This document shows positions 8,139 to 16,266 of a stretch of DNA of 64,000 bases, piece after piece. The stretch is from Pseudarthrobacter polychromogenes. GTDB lineage: Bacteria; Actinomycetota; Actinomycetes; Actinomycetales; Micrococcaceae. The number at the start of each line of letters is the position of its first letter. Position 1 is the first letter of the stretch. Where the stretch lies: assembly GCF_014644495.1 (NCBI RefSeq), contig NZ_BMKU01000001.1:1-64000 (forward strand), in the 5' to 3' direction. A program made the translations under genes and the position numbers. Under the pieces are notes generated by a model. That model was not told the origin of the DNA. It did not search any database and was given only the letters and a program-made list of their open reading frames with translations.

Positions 8139-9923
8139 CCCGGCGGGCCCGGGATGCCCGCGCGCCGCCGGCTCGTCGTCGTCGGCAGCGGCATTGCCGG
8201 ACTGTATGCGGCGCTGCTGGCCGCCGATGCCGGTGCGTCCGTGGTTCTCCTGACGAAAGGCGGACTGGACCACAGCAACACCTGGTACGCCCAGGGCGGG
8301 ATCTCGGCCGTGCTGGATGAACCATTCCCGGGTGACACCGTAGCGGCCCACATCACCGACACGCTCCATGCCGGTGCCGGGTACTGCAACGCCGACGCCG
8401 TCCGGCTGATGTGCACGGAGGCCCGGAGTGACATCGCCGGCCTGCAGCGGTTCGGCGTGCGTTTCGATGTGGAGACGGCCGGGGGCCCGGCGCTGGGGCT
8501 GGAGGCCGCCCACTCCGCGCCGCGCATCCTCCACGCCGGCGGTGACGCCACGGGCGCGAAAGTGGCCGGCGCGCTCATCCAGGCTGTGCTCTCCCGGCAG
8601 GCGGCAGGTGTCCTGACGGTCATCACCGGTGCCCACGCCACCGCCCTACTCCACGGCGGCGGCACGGTCACCGGAGTAGAGTTCCTGCAGCACGGGAAGA
8701 GCACAGCACTGCACGGGGACGCCGTCCTCCTGGCAACGGGAGGCGCCGGCCGGCTGTTTGCCCAGACCACCAACCCCGCAGTGGCCACCGCCGACGGCCT
8801 GGCGCTCGCGGTCCGCGCCGGAGCCAGGACAGCCGACCTGGAATTCTTCCAGTTCCACCCCACCTGCCTGGTCCGGCCAGCCGGTCCCGCCCCCGGCGAG
8901 CCGCTGCTGATCTCCGAAGCTGTCCGCGGCGAAGGGGCCCTCCTCGTTGACGGCAACGGGAAGCGCTTCATGCGGGCGTACCATCCGGACGCAGAGCTTG
9001 CCCCGCGTGACGTGGTCTCCCGCAGCATAGCCCTGCACCTGGCCAAGCTCGGCGACCCCAACGGCCACGTGTACCTTGACGCCCGCGTCATCGAGGCAGC
9101 CAGGGGAGCCGGTTTCCTGGCACGGCGGTTCCCTACCCTCACCGAAAAGACCCTCGCGGCCGGTATCGACTGGACCCGGGACCTGGTCCCCGTGGCCCCG
9201 GCAGCCCACTACTGGATGGGCGGGGTCCTCACCGACCTCCATGCCAGGACCAGCATGCCCGGACTCTACGCCGCCGGGGAAGTTGCATGCACGGGCGTCC
9301 AAGGGGCAAACCGGCTGGCCAGCAACTCCCTCCTCGAGGGACTCGTCTTCGGCCGCCGCGCTGTTGAAGATTTCCTCTCCGATGACGCCTCTGGTTGGGG
9401 GTCACCTGAGGGCGCCCCTCCGCATGCTAGGTCGGCCGCGGGCGGCCTCCCCTTTACGCATGCTTCCGGGGCACCCTCAGGCAACCGTACGAACGTCGCC
9501 TTCCCTGCAGATTCAGCAGGTGCGGTGGCCGATTCGGTTGCGCCAGGTGGGAGCCTGCCGGCCAGCTTCGGTGGGGGCGGAGGTATGGAAACTCCGTTTT
9601 CCCGGGATGCTCTTCGGCGCTTGATGACTGCCAAGGCCGGGGTGCTTCGGAATGGGGTGCTGTTGCGGGAGGCGACGGAAACCCTTGACCGGTGGGCCGC
9701 CGTCGTTCTCCCCGGAACAGTAGCCGCCGGGGCCGGGCCGCGGGAGCATGAGGACCGCAACCTGCTGCTCGCCGCGCAACTGCTCGTGGCTGCCGCCCGG
9801 GAGCGGACTGCGTCCCTGGGCGCCCATTACCGGAGCGACAGCCCGGCAGATGCCGCCGGCATCGCTGATGAACTCCAAGAACACTCCCGCCTGCGCCCGA
9901 AAGCGAGCCTTGTCCGTGACTGA
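8082..9923 (+). CDS. nadB: L-aspartate oxidase
   Basis: 613 residues, about 70 longer than usual. FAD-dependent oxidation of L-aspartate to iminoaspartate, the first step of NAD synthesis. The dinucleotide motif VVVGSGIAGLYAALLAADAG begins near residue 30. The flavoprotein fold continues with STWYAQGGI-like NTWYAQGGISAVLD, EFFQFHPT and HYWMGGVLTD. The C-terminal helical domain resumes at FSRDALRRLMTAKAGVLRNG. Between residues about 436 and 502 lies Gly/Ser/Ala/Pro-rich sequence absent from typical NadB, encoded by a palindromic element (9405-9481) and flanking DNA. ATG 8082 overlaps the nadA stop; ATG 8100 and an ATG near 8154 are alternative starts because the first 25 residues are repeat-encoded. 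Confidence 0.93.
   Translation: MSSQAVMSSQARVSSQAMVPGGPGMPARRRLVVVGSGIAGLYAALLAADAGASVVLLTKGGLDHSNTWYAQGGISAVLDEPFPGDTVAAHITDTLHAGAGYCNADAVRLMCTEARSDIAGLQRFGVRFDVETAGGPALGLEAAHSAPRILHAGGDATGAKVAGALIQAVLSRQAAGVLTVITGAHATALLHGGGTVTGVEFLQHGKSTALHGDAVLLATGGAGRLFAQTTNPAVATADGLALAVRAGARTADLEFFQFHPTCLVRPAGPAPGEPLLISEAVRGEGALLVDGNGKRFMRAYHPDAELAPRDVVSRSIALHLAKLGDPNGHVYLDARVIEAARGAGFLARRFPTLTEKTLAAGIDWTRDLVPVAPAAHYWMGGVLTDLHARTSMPGLYAAGEVACTGVQGANRLASNSLLEGLVFGRRAVEDFLSDDASGWGSPEGAPPHARSAAGGLPFTHASGAPSGNRTNVAFPADSAGAVADSVAPGGSLPASFGGGGGMETPFSRDALRRLMTAKAGVLRNGVLLREATETLDRWAAVVLPGTVAAGAGPREHEDRNLLLAAQLLVAAARERTASLGAHYRSDSPADAAGIADELQEHSRLRPKASLVRD
9405..9481 (+). repeat. Imperfect palindromic element inside nadB
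   Basis: The left arm at 9405-9427 (CCTGAGGG-c-GCCCC, tcc, GCATGC) is the inverse of the right arm at 9458-9481 (GCATGC, ttcc, GGGGC-a-CCCTCAGG). The 30-base interior holds a smaller palindrome GGCCG/CGGCC. Pentamers GGTTG and CAACC flank the arms. This is the form of a REP/MITE-like unit. It stays in frame with nadB and encodes part of an extra segment. Other genome copies cannot be checked here. Confidence 0.7.
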
Positions 9924-10833
9924 AAACTCCGTAATCGCACCCGTGGCGGCCAGGGCCGTTGGCCTGGACCTCGCCCTGCCGGCTGCTCCCGTCCGGGAGA
10001 TCCTGGAGCGCGCCTTCGCCGAAGACGCGCCGGCCGGGGACATCACCTCCCAGCTGCTCATTCCCGCCGATGCCCGCGCCACGGCGGTCCTGAACGCCCG
10101 CGTGCCCGGCGTCTTCAGCGGTGCCACCGTCTTCCGGGGCGCCATGCAGCTGGTGGACCCCGGCACCACGGTGGAGCTGCTGCTGGCGGACGGGGAAAGG
10201 TTTGACGCCGGCACCCACCTTGCGCGGGTCAGCGGACGGGCACGCCCGGTCCTGCTCGCCGAGCGTGTGGCCCTCAACCTGGTCCAGCGGATGTCAGCGA
10301 TCGCCACGAGGACCGCGGAGTTCGTCCAGCTGGCCGAGGGGACACGGGCCAGGATCACCGACACCCGGAAAACCACCCCCGGCCTCCGGATCCTGGAACG
10401 GTTCGCCGTGCGGTGCGGGGGAGGCGCCAACCACCGCTACAGCCTCTCTGACGCAGTGCTGGCGAAGGACAACCACCTGGCCGTGATGACCGGAGGGGAC
10501 CCGGCCAGGCTGACGGAGCTGCTCCTGGCGGCCAAGGCCCAGCTGGGACACACCACCCACTTCGAAGTCGAGGTGGACCGCATGGACCAGATCGAACCCG
10601 TCCTGGCAGCAGGCGTGGACACCATCATGCTGGACAACTTCACGCTGGAGGAGCTCCGCCAGGGCGTTACGCTGGTGGCCGGACGGGCCCGCGTGGAAGC
10701 AAGCGGCAACGTCAACCTCAGCACGGTCGCGGGAATCGCCGCCACCGGCGTGGATGTCATCTCCGTCGGGGCGCTCACCCACACGGTGGCAGCCCTGGAC
10801 CTTGGCCTGGACGTGGAACTGACAGCCGGGTAA
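9916..10833 (+). CDS. nadC: Nicotinate-nucleotide pyrophosphorylase (quinolinate phosphoribosyltransferase)
   Basis: 305 residues. Converts quinolinate and PRPP to nicotinate mononucleotide with loss of CO2. Diagnostic motifs are EDAPAGDITSQ near the N-terminus, TRKTTPGLRILERFAVRCGG (substrate-binding Arg/Lys) and the barrel strands EVEVD and IMLDNF, then EASGNVNLSTVAGIAATGVD. GTG start at 9916 overlaps the nadB end by 8 bases, so translation is coupled; the ATG further upstream would lie deep in nadB. Confidence 0.95.
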   Translation: MTENSVIAPVAARAVGLDLALPAAPVREILERAFAEDAPAGDITSQLLIPADARATAVLNARVPGVFSGATVFRGAMQLVDPGTTVELLLADGERFDAGTHLARVSGRARPVLLAERVALNLVQRMSAIATRTAEFVQLAEGTRARITDTRKTTPGLRILERFAVRCGGGANHRYSLSDAVLAKDNHLAVMTGGDPARLTELLLAAKAQLGHTTHFEVEVDRMDQIEPVLAAGVDTIMLDNFTLEELRQGVTLVAGRARVEASGNVNLSTVAGIAATGVDVISVGALTHTVAALDLGLDVELTAG

Positions 10834-10836
10834 GCC

Positions 10837-11991
10837 ATGATTTTCCTTGATGCAGCCGCCACCACCCCGGTCCGCCGCGAGGTGCTGGAAGCCATGTGGC
10901 CATACCTGACCAGCGACTTCGGGAACCCCTCCAGCCACCACACCCTGGGTGAATCAGCTGCCACGGCCCTCGCCGGTGCACGGGACTCAGTGGCGGCTGT
11001 CCTGGGCTGCCGTCCGGGAGAGGTGATCTTTACGTCCGGCGGGACTGAGGCGGACAATCTGGCCGTCAAGGGCATAGCCCTGGCGCGGCAGGCTTCCCGC
11101 CCGCAGTTTAACCGGGTGGTGATCAGCGCCGTCGAACATCCGGCCGTGGAGGAATCCGCCCGGTACCTGGAACGCTTCCACGGATTCGCGGTGGACGTGG
11201 TCCCCGTGGACGGCACGGGGCTGGTGACGCCGGAAGCCCTCCGTGCGGTCCTGCGTCCGGAAACCGCGCTGGCCAGCATCATGTACGCCAACAATGAGGT
11301 GGGGACCGTACAGCCGGTGGCAGAGCTGGCTGCGGAGGCGGGGCACGCTGGGGTTCCCTTCCACACGGACGCGGTCCAGGCGGCGGGATGGCTGCCCCTG
11401 GACACCGGCACGCTGGGCATCGACGCCATGAGCATTTCGGGCCACAAGTTGGGGGCGCCCAAGGGATGCGGTGTGCTCTTTGTCCGTGGCCGCACCAGGA
11501 TCGAGCCGCTCATTCACGGCGGCGGCCAGGAACGGGGCCGCAGGTCGGGGACGGAAAACGTGGCAGGTGCCGTGGGCATGGCCACGGCGCTGACGCTTGC
11601 CCAGGCCCGCCAGGAGGAACAGCGACGACGTGTGGTGGCCCTGCGCGATGCCTTCATCAACGCAGTGCTCACCGGCGTTCCGGGCGCTGCCCTCACCGGG
11701 CATCCTTCCCGCCGGCTGCCGTCCGTGGCATCGTTCTGCTTCCCGGGAACCAGCGGCGAATCCGTGCTCCTGGAGCTGGAGCGGCAGGGCGTGGTGTGCT
11801 CCAGCGGATCAGCGTGCGCAGCCGGGTCCGATGCGCCGTCGCCTGTCCTCACGGCGCTGGGCTATGAGGCGGAGGTTGCCCAGACAGCGGTCCGGTTCAG
11901 CTTCGATGCCTCGGTCACGGAGGAGGACCTCAACACCGCAGCGGGGGCAGTCCGCCACGCAGTGGAGAGCGTGCGGGCGCTCGGCGGCTAG
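10837..11991 (+). CDS. Cysteine desulfurase, NifS/IscS type, nad-operon associated
   Basis: 384 residues, class V PLP aminotransferase fold. N-terminal IFLDAAATTPVRREVLEAM, cofactor-binding EHPAVEES, and the PLP lysine in SISGHKLGAPKG. The persulfide-forming Cys is in CSSGSACAAGS. The enzyme moves sulfur from cysteine to Fe-S scaffolds. It starts three bases after nadC, so it is the last gene of the nad operon. A nifS-like gene placed with nadABC is known from Bacillus, where it supports NadA cluster assembly; the same role is inferred here. Confidence 0.9.
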   Translation: MIFLDAAATTPVRREVLEAMWPYLTSDFGNPSSHHTLGESAATALAGARDSVAAVLGCRPGEVIFTSGGTEADNLAVKGIALARQASRPQFNRVVISAVEHPAVEESARYLERFHGFAVDVVPVDGTGLVTPEALRAVLRPETALASIMYANNEVGTVQPVAELAAEAGHAGVPFHTDAVQAAGWLPLDTGTLGIDAMSISGHKLGAPKGCGVLFVRGRTRIEPLIHGGGQERGRRSGTENVAGAVGMATALTLAQARQEEQRRRVVALRDAFINAVLTGVPGAALTGHPSRRLPSVASFCFPGTSGESVLLELERQGVVCSSGSACAAGSDAPSPVLTALGYEAEVAQTAVRFSFDASVTEEDLNTAAGAVRHAVESVRALGG

Positions 11992-12033
11992 CCGTCCTCT
12001 AAAAGGCTTGGGGCTTGCTGCTGCCCTCAGCGG

Positions 12034-12696
12034 TCAGTACAGCTCGCCGACCGGGATTTCCACGGCCAGCCGGTTGGACGGACCCGGCAGGGGGCAGGCC
12101 CAGGCCTCGTTGTAGGCACAGGAGGGGTTGTAGGCGAAGTTGAAGTCCAGGACGAACGCGGCGCCCGGACCTGTCCCGCTGACCCCGTGGAACGCGCCCT
12201 TGATGGTGTCCAGCAGGTACCGCCCGGCGCCGTAGCTTCCGCCGGGCTGGCCGGCGGTTGCGTCCCGGAACGGCACGAAGATGCCGCCGCCGTATCCCCG
12301 CAGCTTCCACACGGCGAGCTGCCCCATCTCGGGAAGGTCGAACGTGCCAAGCCGGACGAAGTCCACCACCCCGTCGGTGCCGGTTTCCACGCTCATCTCC
12401 CGCCCCGCACCCTCATTGGTCAGCGGGACGTGGAAACGGTAGATGGGATCATAGTCAGCCGTCTTGAGGCCGGAGAAGCGCGCCTTGTCCGCTGCGGACA
12501 GCGCGGAGGCGGGGTGCGTGGCAAAAAGAAGGTCGCGCTGGTGGCGCCAATACGAATGTGCTTCCGCCGGGCTTTCCACGGACAATTTGCGCACATTGTC
12601 GTACAAGGCAAAGGTCCGCAGCCGCCAGTCAGCAATGTCGACGGCGGAGATCTCCGCCACGTGATCTTCGGCTGCGCCGTGCTGGATGTCCGCCAT
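12034..12696 (-). CDS. DUF1684 domain protein
   Basis: 220 residues matching the DUF1684 pattern: an N-terminal segment WRLRTFALYDNVRKLSVESP, a central FVRLGTFDLPEMGQL and the signature DFNFAYNPSCAYNEAWACPL followed by NRLAVEIPVGE. Function of the family is not established. No signal peptide or membrane segment. Convergent to the nad operon with 42 bases between stops. Upstream is a 155-bp divergent gap before the lipoprotein gene with no feature I can name. Confidence 0.85.
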   Translation of the reverse strand: MADIQHGAAEDHVAEISAVDIADWRLRTFALYDNVRKLSVESPAEAHSYWRHQRDLLFATHPASALSAADKARFSGLKTADYDPIYRFHVPLTNEGAGREMSVETGTDGVVDFVRLGTFDLPEMGQLAVWKLRGYGGGIFVPFRDATAGQPGGSYGAGRYLLDTIKGAFHGVSGTGPGAAFVLDFNFAYNPSCAYNEAWACPLPGPSNRLAVEIPVGELY

Positions 12697-12851
12697 AGCA
12701 CCAGCCTAGTCCCCGGGGCCGGTGATGCCCCGCCGGCGGCGACACGCACCGCTGTTGGCCGGCTCCGGCCCCTCGTTTGGGCCCCGGGAGTGGCAGAAAA
12801 CGCCGATCCGGGCCAGGTCCTGCCGCTGCCCCGTCCCGTTAGGCTGGCTGC

Positions 12852-13664
12852 ATGAGACGCATCGCATCAGCTGGGGTCCTGCCCGGAGCCGCCGTGCTTC
12901 TGGCCGGCGCACTCCTTGCCGGCTGCTCCACCCCGTCAAACAGCGGGCCCGCATGGACAGCGGAGCCCGGTGACTCCGGCGCCACCGGAACCGCCACCGC
13001 TGCGCCGGAAGGGGCGGCTTCGGCTGCGGCATCCCCAGGCGCCACGGCCGCTGCGTCCGGCTCCGCAACAGCCCAGCCTGCCGCCACAGCCTCCGCGTGG
13101 AAGACTTTCTCCGATCCGGCCAAAACCGTGGTCTTCGAACTGCCGGAAACCTGGATAGCGCAGTCGGTCCCACCTGAGGAGGGAACCCTGCCCGGTGCCT
13201 TGAAGATCGAGGTGAAAAAGCCGGACGGCACCTTCATGGCGGCGCTCCGGACGGGGCTCCCGCCGTCGTCCGCCGACTGTCCCGAGGACGCCCGGCGGCC
13301 CTACACCGTGATCAGCAGCGTGCCTGTTGAACTGTCCGCCGCAGGCGGGGAGGGGACCATTCCGCCCAGGGTGGTGTTCCGGGCAATCCAGGGGTACCGG
13401 TTCTTCGGCTCCTACGGCATCACAAACGTGGTTGGCGGCCCCGACGGGCAGGCCTGCGAACTGCGCAACATAGTCCGTGGGCCGGCGGGTAAGGGCGACT
13501 ACTCCTTCGGTGACCTGGTGTCCGTCAGGGCCTTTGCGCCCGATGAAAAAGTGGCGCCCGCCAAAGCATTCGACACCCTTGACCAGGCCGCAAAGTACGC
13601 CAGCGAGAGTGCTGACTTCGCCAACGTCCAGCGGATGCTAATGTCTCTGGAGATCAAAAACTAG
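12852..13664 (+). CDS. Putative secreted lipoprotein
   Basis: 270 residues. A lipoprotein signal peptide (MRRIASAGVLPGAAVLLAGA, lipobox LAGC with Cys near 25) is followed by an Ala/Thr/Pro/Gly-rich linker to about residue 75, then a compact domain (WKTFSDPAKTVVFELPETWIA, KIEVKKPDGTFMAALRTGLPP, and a C-terminal VQRMLMSLEI). I do not recognise the family; the pattern suits an extracytoplasmic beta-rich protein anchored outside the membrane. Followed after 71 bases by the transglutaminase gene, possibly co-transcribed. Confidence 0.75.
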   Translation: MRRIASAGVLPGAAVLLAGALLAGCSTPSNSGPAWTAEPGDSGATGTATAAPEGAASAAASPGATAAASGSATAQPAATASAWKTFSDPAKTVVFELPETWIAQSVPPEEGTLPGALKIEVKKPDGTFMAALRTGLPPSSADCPEDARRPYTVISSVPVELSAAGGEGTIPPRVVFRAIQGYRFFGSYGITNVVGGPDGQACELRNIVRGPAGKGDYSFGDLVSVRAFAPDEKVAPAKAFDTLDQAAKYASESADFANVQRMLMSLEIKN

Positions 13665-13735
13665 TCCCGTTCCCTGCCCGCATCCCCGGCCGGGACCAGC
13701 GGCGGCTTCTTTCCTGCCGACACCCCCGGAGAGTC

Positions 13736-14542
13736 ATGGAACGCACTGTTTCCGCACGCCTGGTCTTCAAGACCACACCCAACACCAAAGTGGCCATGGC
13801 CATCGCCGCCGCCAGGAACCCCGGCTACTCGTCCTTCGAGGAAAACCTGTCCGTTACGGCTGGCGGCGCGCAGGTCCCCGTGAGCGAGGTGCCGGACCAC
13901 CACGGCGGCCGGCTCCACTACATGGAGTTCGCGGAACCGTCCGAGGTGGTCGTGGAATACTCCGCCACGGTCGCCGGAAAGGCGCAGCCTGAGGAAGCGG
14001 AACTTGCTGACCGCATCCGCTACGTCCGGCCCAGCCGCTACGCGGAGTCGGACCGCCTCCTGCCCACCGCGTACGCGGAATTCGACGGAGCCACCGGCGG
14101 GGAACTGCTGCACGCCGTGCGGAACTGGGTGAACGGCGAGCTGCGGTACATCAGTGGCTCCTCCCGCGGGACCGACGGCGCCGTGGAAACCCTCCTGAGC
14201 CGCCGGGGCGTCTGCCGGGACTTCGCCCACCTGGCCATTGCGCTGCTGAGGTCCAAGGACATTCCGGCACGCCTGGCCGCCGTGTACGCCCCCGGCCTGA
14301 CCCCCATGGATTTCCATGCCGTCGCGGAAGCCTACGTGGAAGGCGGGTGGCACGTGATCGATCCCACGGGCCTGGCCCCGCGGGAGTCGATGCTGCGGAT
14401 CACGGCCGGCCGGGACTCGGCCGACACCGCATTCCTGTCCACGGTGGGCGGAAGCCTGAGCCTGAGCCAGATGCAGGTCACTGCCGTGGTCAACGGCAGC
14501 CTGCCGGTGGAGGACCCCGCCAGGCTCGTGGCCCTGGGCTAG
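13736..14542 (+). CDS. Transglutaminase-like cysteine protease family protein
   Basis: 268 residues. An N-terminal beta domain (to about 115) precedes a transglutaminase-like core. The catalytic triad is visible: Cys in SRRGVCRDFAHLAIALLRS, His in TPMDFHAVAEAYVEGGW and Asp in HVIDPTGLAP. Actinobacterial members are cytoplasmic and act on peptides or isopeptides of unknown identity. The SD GGAGAG is two bases before ATG 13736, unusually close; a later start may exist. Its TAG overlaps the CTA stop complement of the convergent marR gene at 14539-14542. Confidence 0.85.
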   Translation: MERTVSARLVFKTTPNTKVAMAIAAARNPGYSSFEENLSVTAGGAQVPVSEVPDHHGGRLHYMEFAEPSEVVVEYSATVAGKAQPEEAELADRIRYVRPSRYAESDRLLPTAYAEFDGATGGELLHAVRNWVNGELRYISGSSRGTDGAVETLLSRRGVCRDFAHLAIALLRSKDIPARLAAVYAPGLTPMDFHAVAEAYVEGGWHVIDPTGLAPRESMLRITAGRDSADTAFLSTVGGSLSLSQMQVTAVVNGSLPVEDPARLVALG

Positions 14543-15021
14543 CGCGGGTCCTGCCGGGGCGGCCGCGGGCCCAGTGAACTCCGCAGCTTGGTGGTGAGCC
14601 GCATGAGTTCCTTCTGTTCCGCCTGTGTCAGGGCCGGGCCCATGAGTTCGGAGATGTCGCGCACATGCTCACGGCCAATCTCCTTCTGGAGTTCCCGGCC
14701 CTCATCCGTCAGTTTCAGCAGGACACCACGGCCGTCCTCGGGCGCGGGCATCCTCGCGATGAGCCCGCGCTTCTCAAGCCGCTCCACCAGCCGGCTGAGG
14801 CTGGACTGGCTCAACAGGACGTTGTCGTTGAGTTCATTGAGCCGCAGCCAGCCGGACGGGCACCGGGACAGGGTGAACAGGACGTCGTACTCATTGACTG
14901 CCAGCTTCCGGAAGGCCGGGCCGGACTGCAGCTTCCGCATCACCGCAACCTGGGCCCGGAACAGCGACTCCCAGGTTTCTGCGGCGAGCCGCACCGGCGA
15001 CTCCGCGCTCTTGCCTGCCAT
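14539..15021 (-). CDS. MarR-family regulator next to flavin monooxygenase
   Basis: 160 residues, winged helix-turn-helix. NEYDVLFTLSRCPSGWLRLNELNDNVLLSQSSLSRLVERLEKRGLIAR is the DNA-binding part and PEDGRGVLLKLTDEGRELQ the wing. The ATG at 15021 overlaps the stop of the monooxygenase gene as TGATG, so the two form a coupled operon. A perfect palindrome upstream of that operon (16185-16202) is the likely binding site, giving autoregulation. MarR proteins usually respond to phenolics, oxidants or electrophiles; the inducer is unknown. Confidence 0.9.
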   Translation of the reverse strand: MAGKSAESPVRLAAETWESLFRAQVAVMRKLQSGPAFRKLAVNEYDVLFTLSRCPSGWLRLNELNDNVLLSQSSLSRLVERLEKRGLIARMPAPEDGRGVLLKLTDEGRELQKEIGREHVRDISELMGPALTQAEQKELMRLTTKLRSSLGPRPPRQDPR

Positions 15022-16130
15022 CACGCGTCCGCGGCGGACTTTTCCGCGTCCTGGGCGGCCAGCAGTGCGGCTACCCGGCCGGCGTGCGTGGGCGGCTCGG
15101 GAACGTGGGCCGGCTTGCGGGCCGCGTACTCTTTACGCAGGACGGGGAGGACCTCCTCGCCGAACAAGTCCAGCTGTTCCAGCACGGTTTTAAGCGGCAG
15201 GCCCGCGTGGTCGATCAGGAACAGCTGGCGCTGGTAGTCGCCGAAGTACTCCCGGAACGTCAGGGTCTTTTCGATGACTTCCTGCGGGCTGCCCACCGTC
15301 AGCGGCGTCTGCGAGGTGAAGTCCTCGAGCGAGGGGCCGTGGCCGTAGACCGGCGCGTTGTCGAAGTACGGACGGAAGTCCTTGACGGCGTCCTGCGAGT
15401 TCTTCCGCATGAAGAACTGTCCGCCGAGGCCCACGATGGCCTGGTCCGCCTTGCCGTGGCCGTAGTGCTCATAGCGTTCGCGGTACAGGCCGATCAGCTG
15501 CTGGTAGTGCTCCTTGGGCCAGAAGATGTTGTTGGCGAAGAAGCCGTCACCGAAGTAGGCCGCCACCTCGGCGATCTGCGGTGTGCGGATGGAGCCGTGC
15601 CACACAAAGGGGGCGACGCCGTCCAGCGGGCGGGGCGTGGACGTGAAGTTCTGCAGGGGCGTCCGGAACTTGCCGGACCAGTTCACGGTGTCCTCGTCCC
15701 AGAGCTTCCGCAGCAGGCTGTAGTTCTCGATGGCCAGCTCCACGCCGTCCTGGATGTTCTTGCCGAACCACGGGTACACCGGCGCGGTGTTGCCGCGGCC
15801 CAGGACCAGGTCAACACGGCCGTCGGCCAGGTGCTGGAGCATCGCGAAGTCCTCCGCGATCTTCACCGGGTCATTGGTGGTGATCAGCGTGGTGGCCGTG
15901 GACAGCGTGATGCGTTCCGTCTGGGCCGCGATGTACGCCAGGGTTGTGGTGGGGGAGGAGGAGAAGAAAGGCCGGTTGTGGTGCTCGCCGAGGGCGTAGA
16001 CATCCATGCCGATTTCCTCGACCTTTTTGGCGATGGCCACCGACGCCTTGATGCGTTCGTTCTCGGTGGGGGTCTGCCCCGTGGTGGGGTCAGTGGTGAT
16101 GTCGCTGACGCTGAAAACACCGATCTGCAT
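15021..16130 (-). CDS. LLM-class flavin-dependent oxidoreductase
   Basis: 369 residues, bacterial luciferase-like barrel. N-terminal MQIGVFSVSDIT, then VEEIGMDVYALGEHHNRPFFSSSP and VDLVLGRGNTAPVYPWFG, typical of the LLM family that uses reduced FMN or F420. The substrate is unknown. The ATG at 16130 has a purine-rich GGAAGGGAAAGG just upstream; a longer frame reaching 16199 would run through the palindromic operator and is rejected. Co-transcribed with a MarR gene, suggesting inducible detoxification or oxidation of a small molecule. Confidence 0.88.
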   Translation of the reverse strand: MQIGVFSVSDITTDPTTGQTPTENERIKASVAIAKKVEEIGMDVYALGEHHNRPFFSSSPTTTLAYIAAQTERITLSTATTLITTNDPVKIAEDFAMLQHLADGRVDLVLGRGNTAPVYPWFGKNIQDGVELAIENYSLLRKLWDEDTVNWSGKFRTPLQNFTSTPRPLDGVAPFVWHGSIRTPQIAEVAAYFGDGFFANNIFWPKEHYQQLIGLYRERYEHYGHGKADQAIVGLGGQFFMRKNSQDAVKDFRPYFDNAPVYGHGPSLEDFTSQTPLTVGSPQEVIEKTLTFREYFGDYQRQLFLIDHAGLPLKTVLEQLDLFGEEVLPVLRKEYAARKPAHVPEPPTHAGRVAALLAAQDAEKSAADA

Positions 16131-16184
16131 GATGTGCCTTTCCCTTCCTGGACTCTCCGGGCTTGGTCCCAGTGTAGTCCAATT

Positions 16185-16202
16185 TAGATGCATTTGCATC
16201 TA
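16185..16202 (-). promoter_or_regulatory. Perfect palindrome, probable MarR operator
   Basis: TAGATGCA-TT-TGCATCTA, 8+2+8 with no mismatch, 55 bases upstream of the monooxygenase start. Size and symmetry fit MarR-family operators, and the operon encodes a MarR protein. The overlapping promoter could not be assigned. Confidence 0.7.
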
Positions 16203-16266
16203 CCGCAGGGTACAACGCATCCCTTGGGGATATATTCCGTTAAGCCCGTGCGGGCCGGGCCGGTCG

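Noticed and set aside
7389..8636. Minus-strand frame with repeated GHxGLAGH residues
   Set aside because: The apparent peptide repeat is only the antisense reading of the 18-bp tandem repeat at the nadA/nadB junction.
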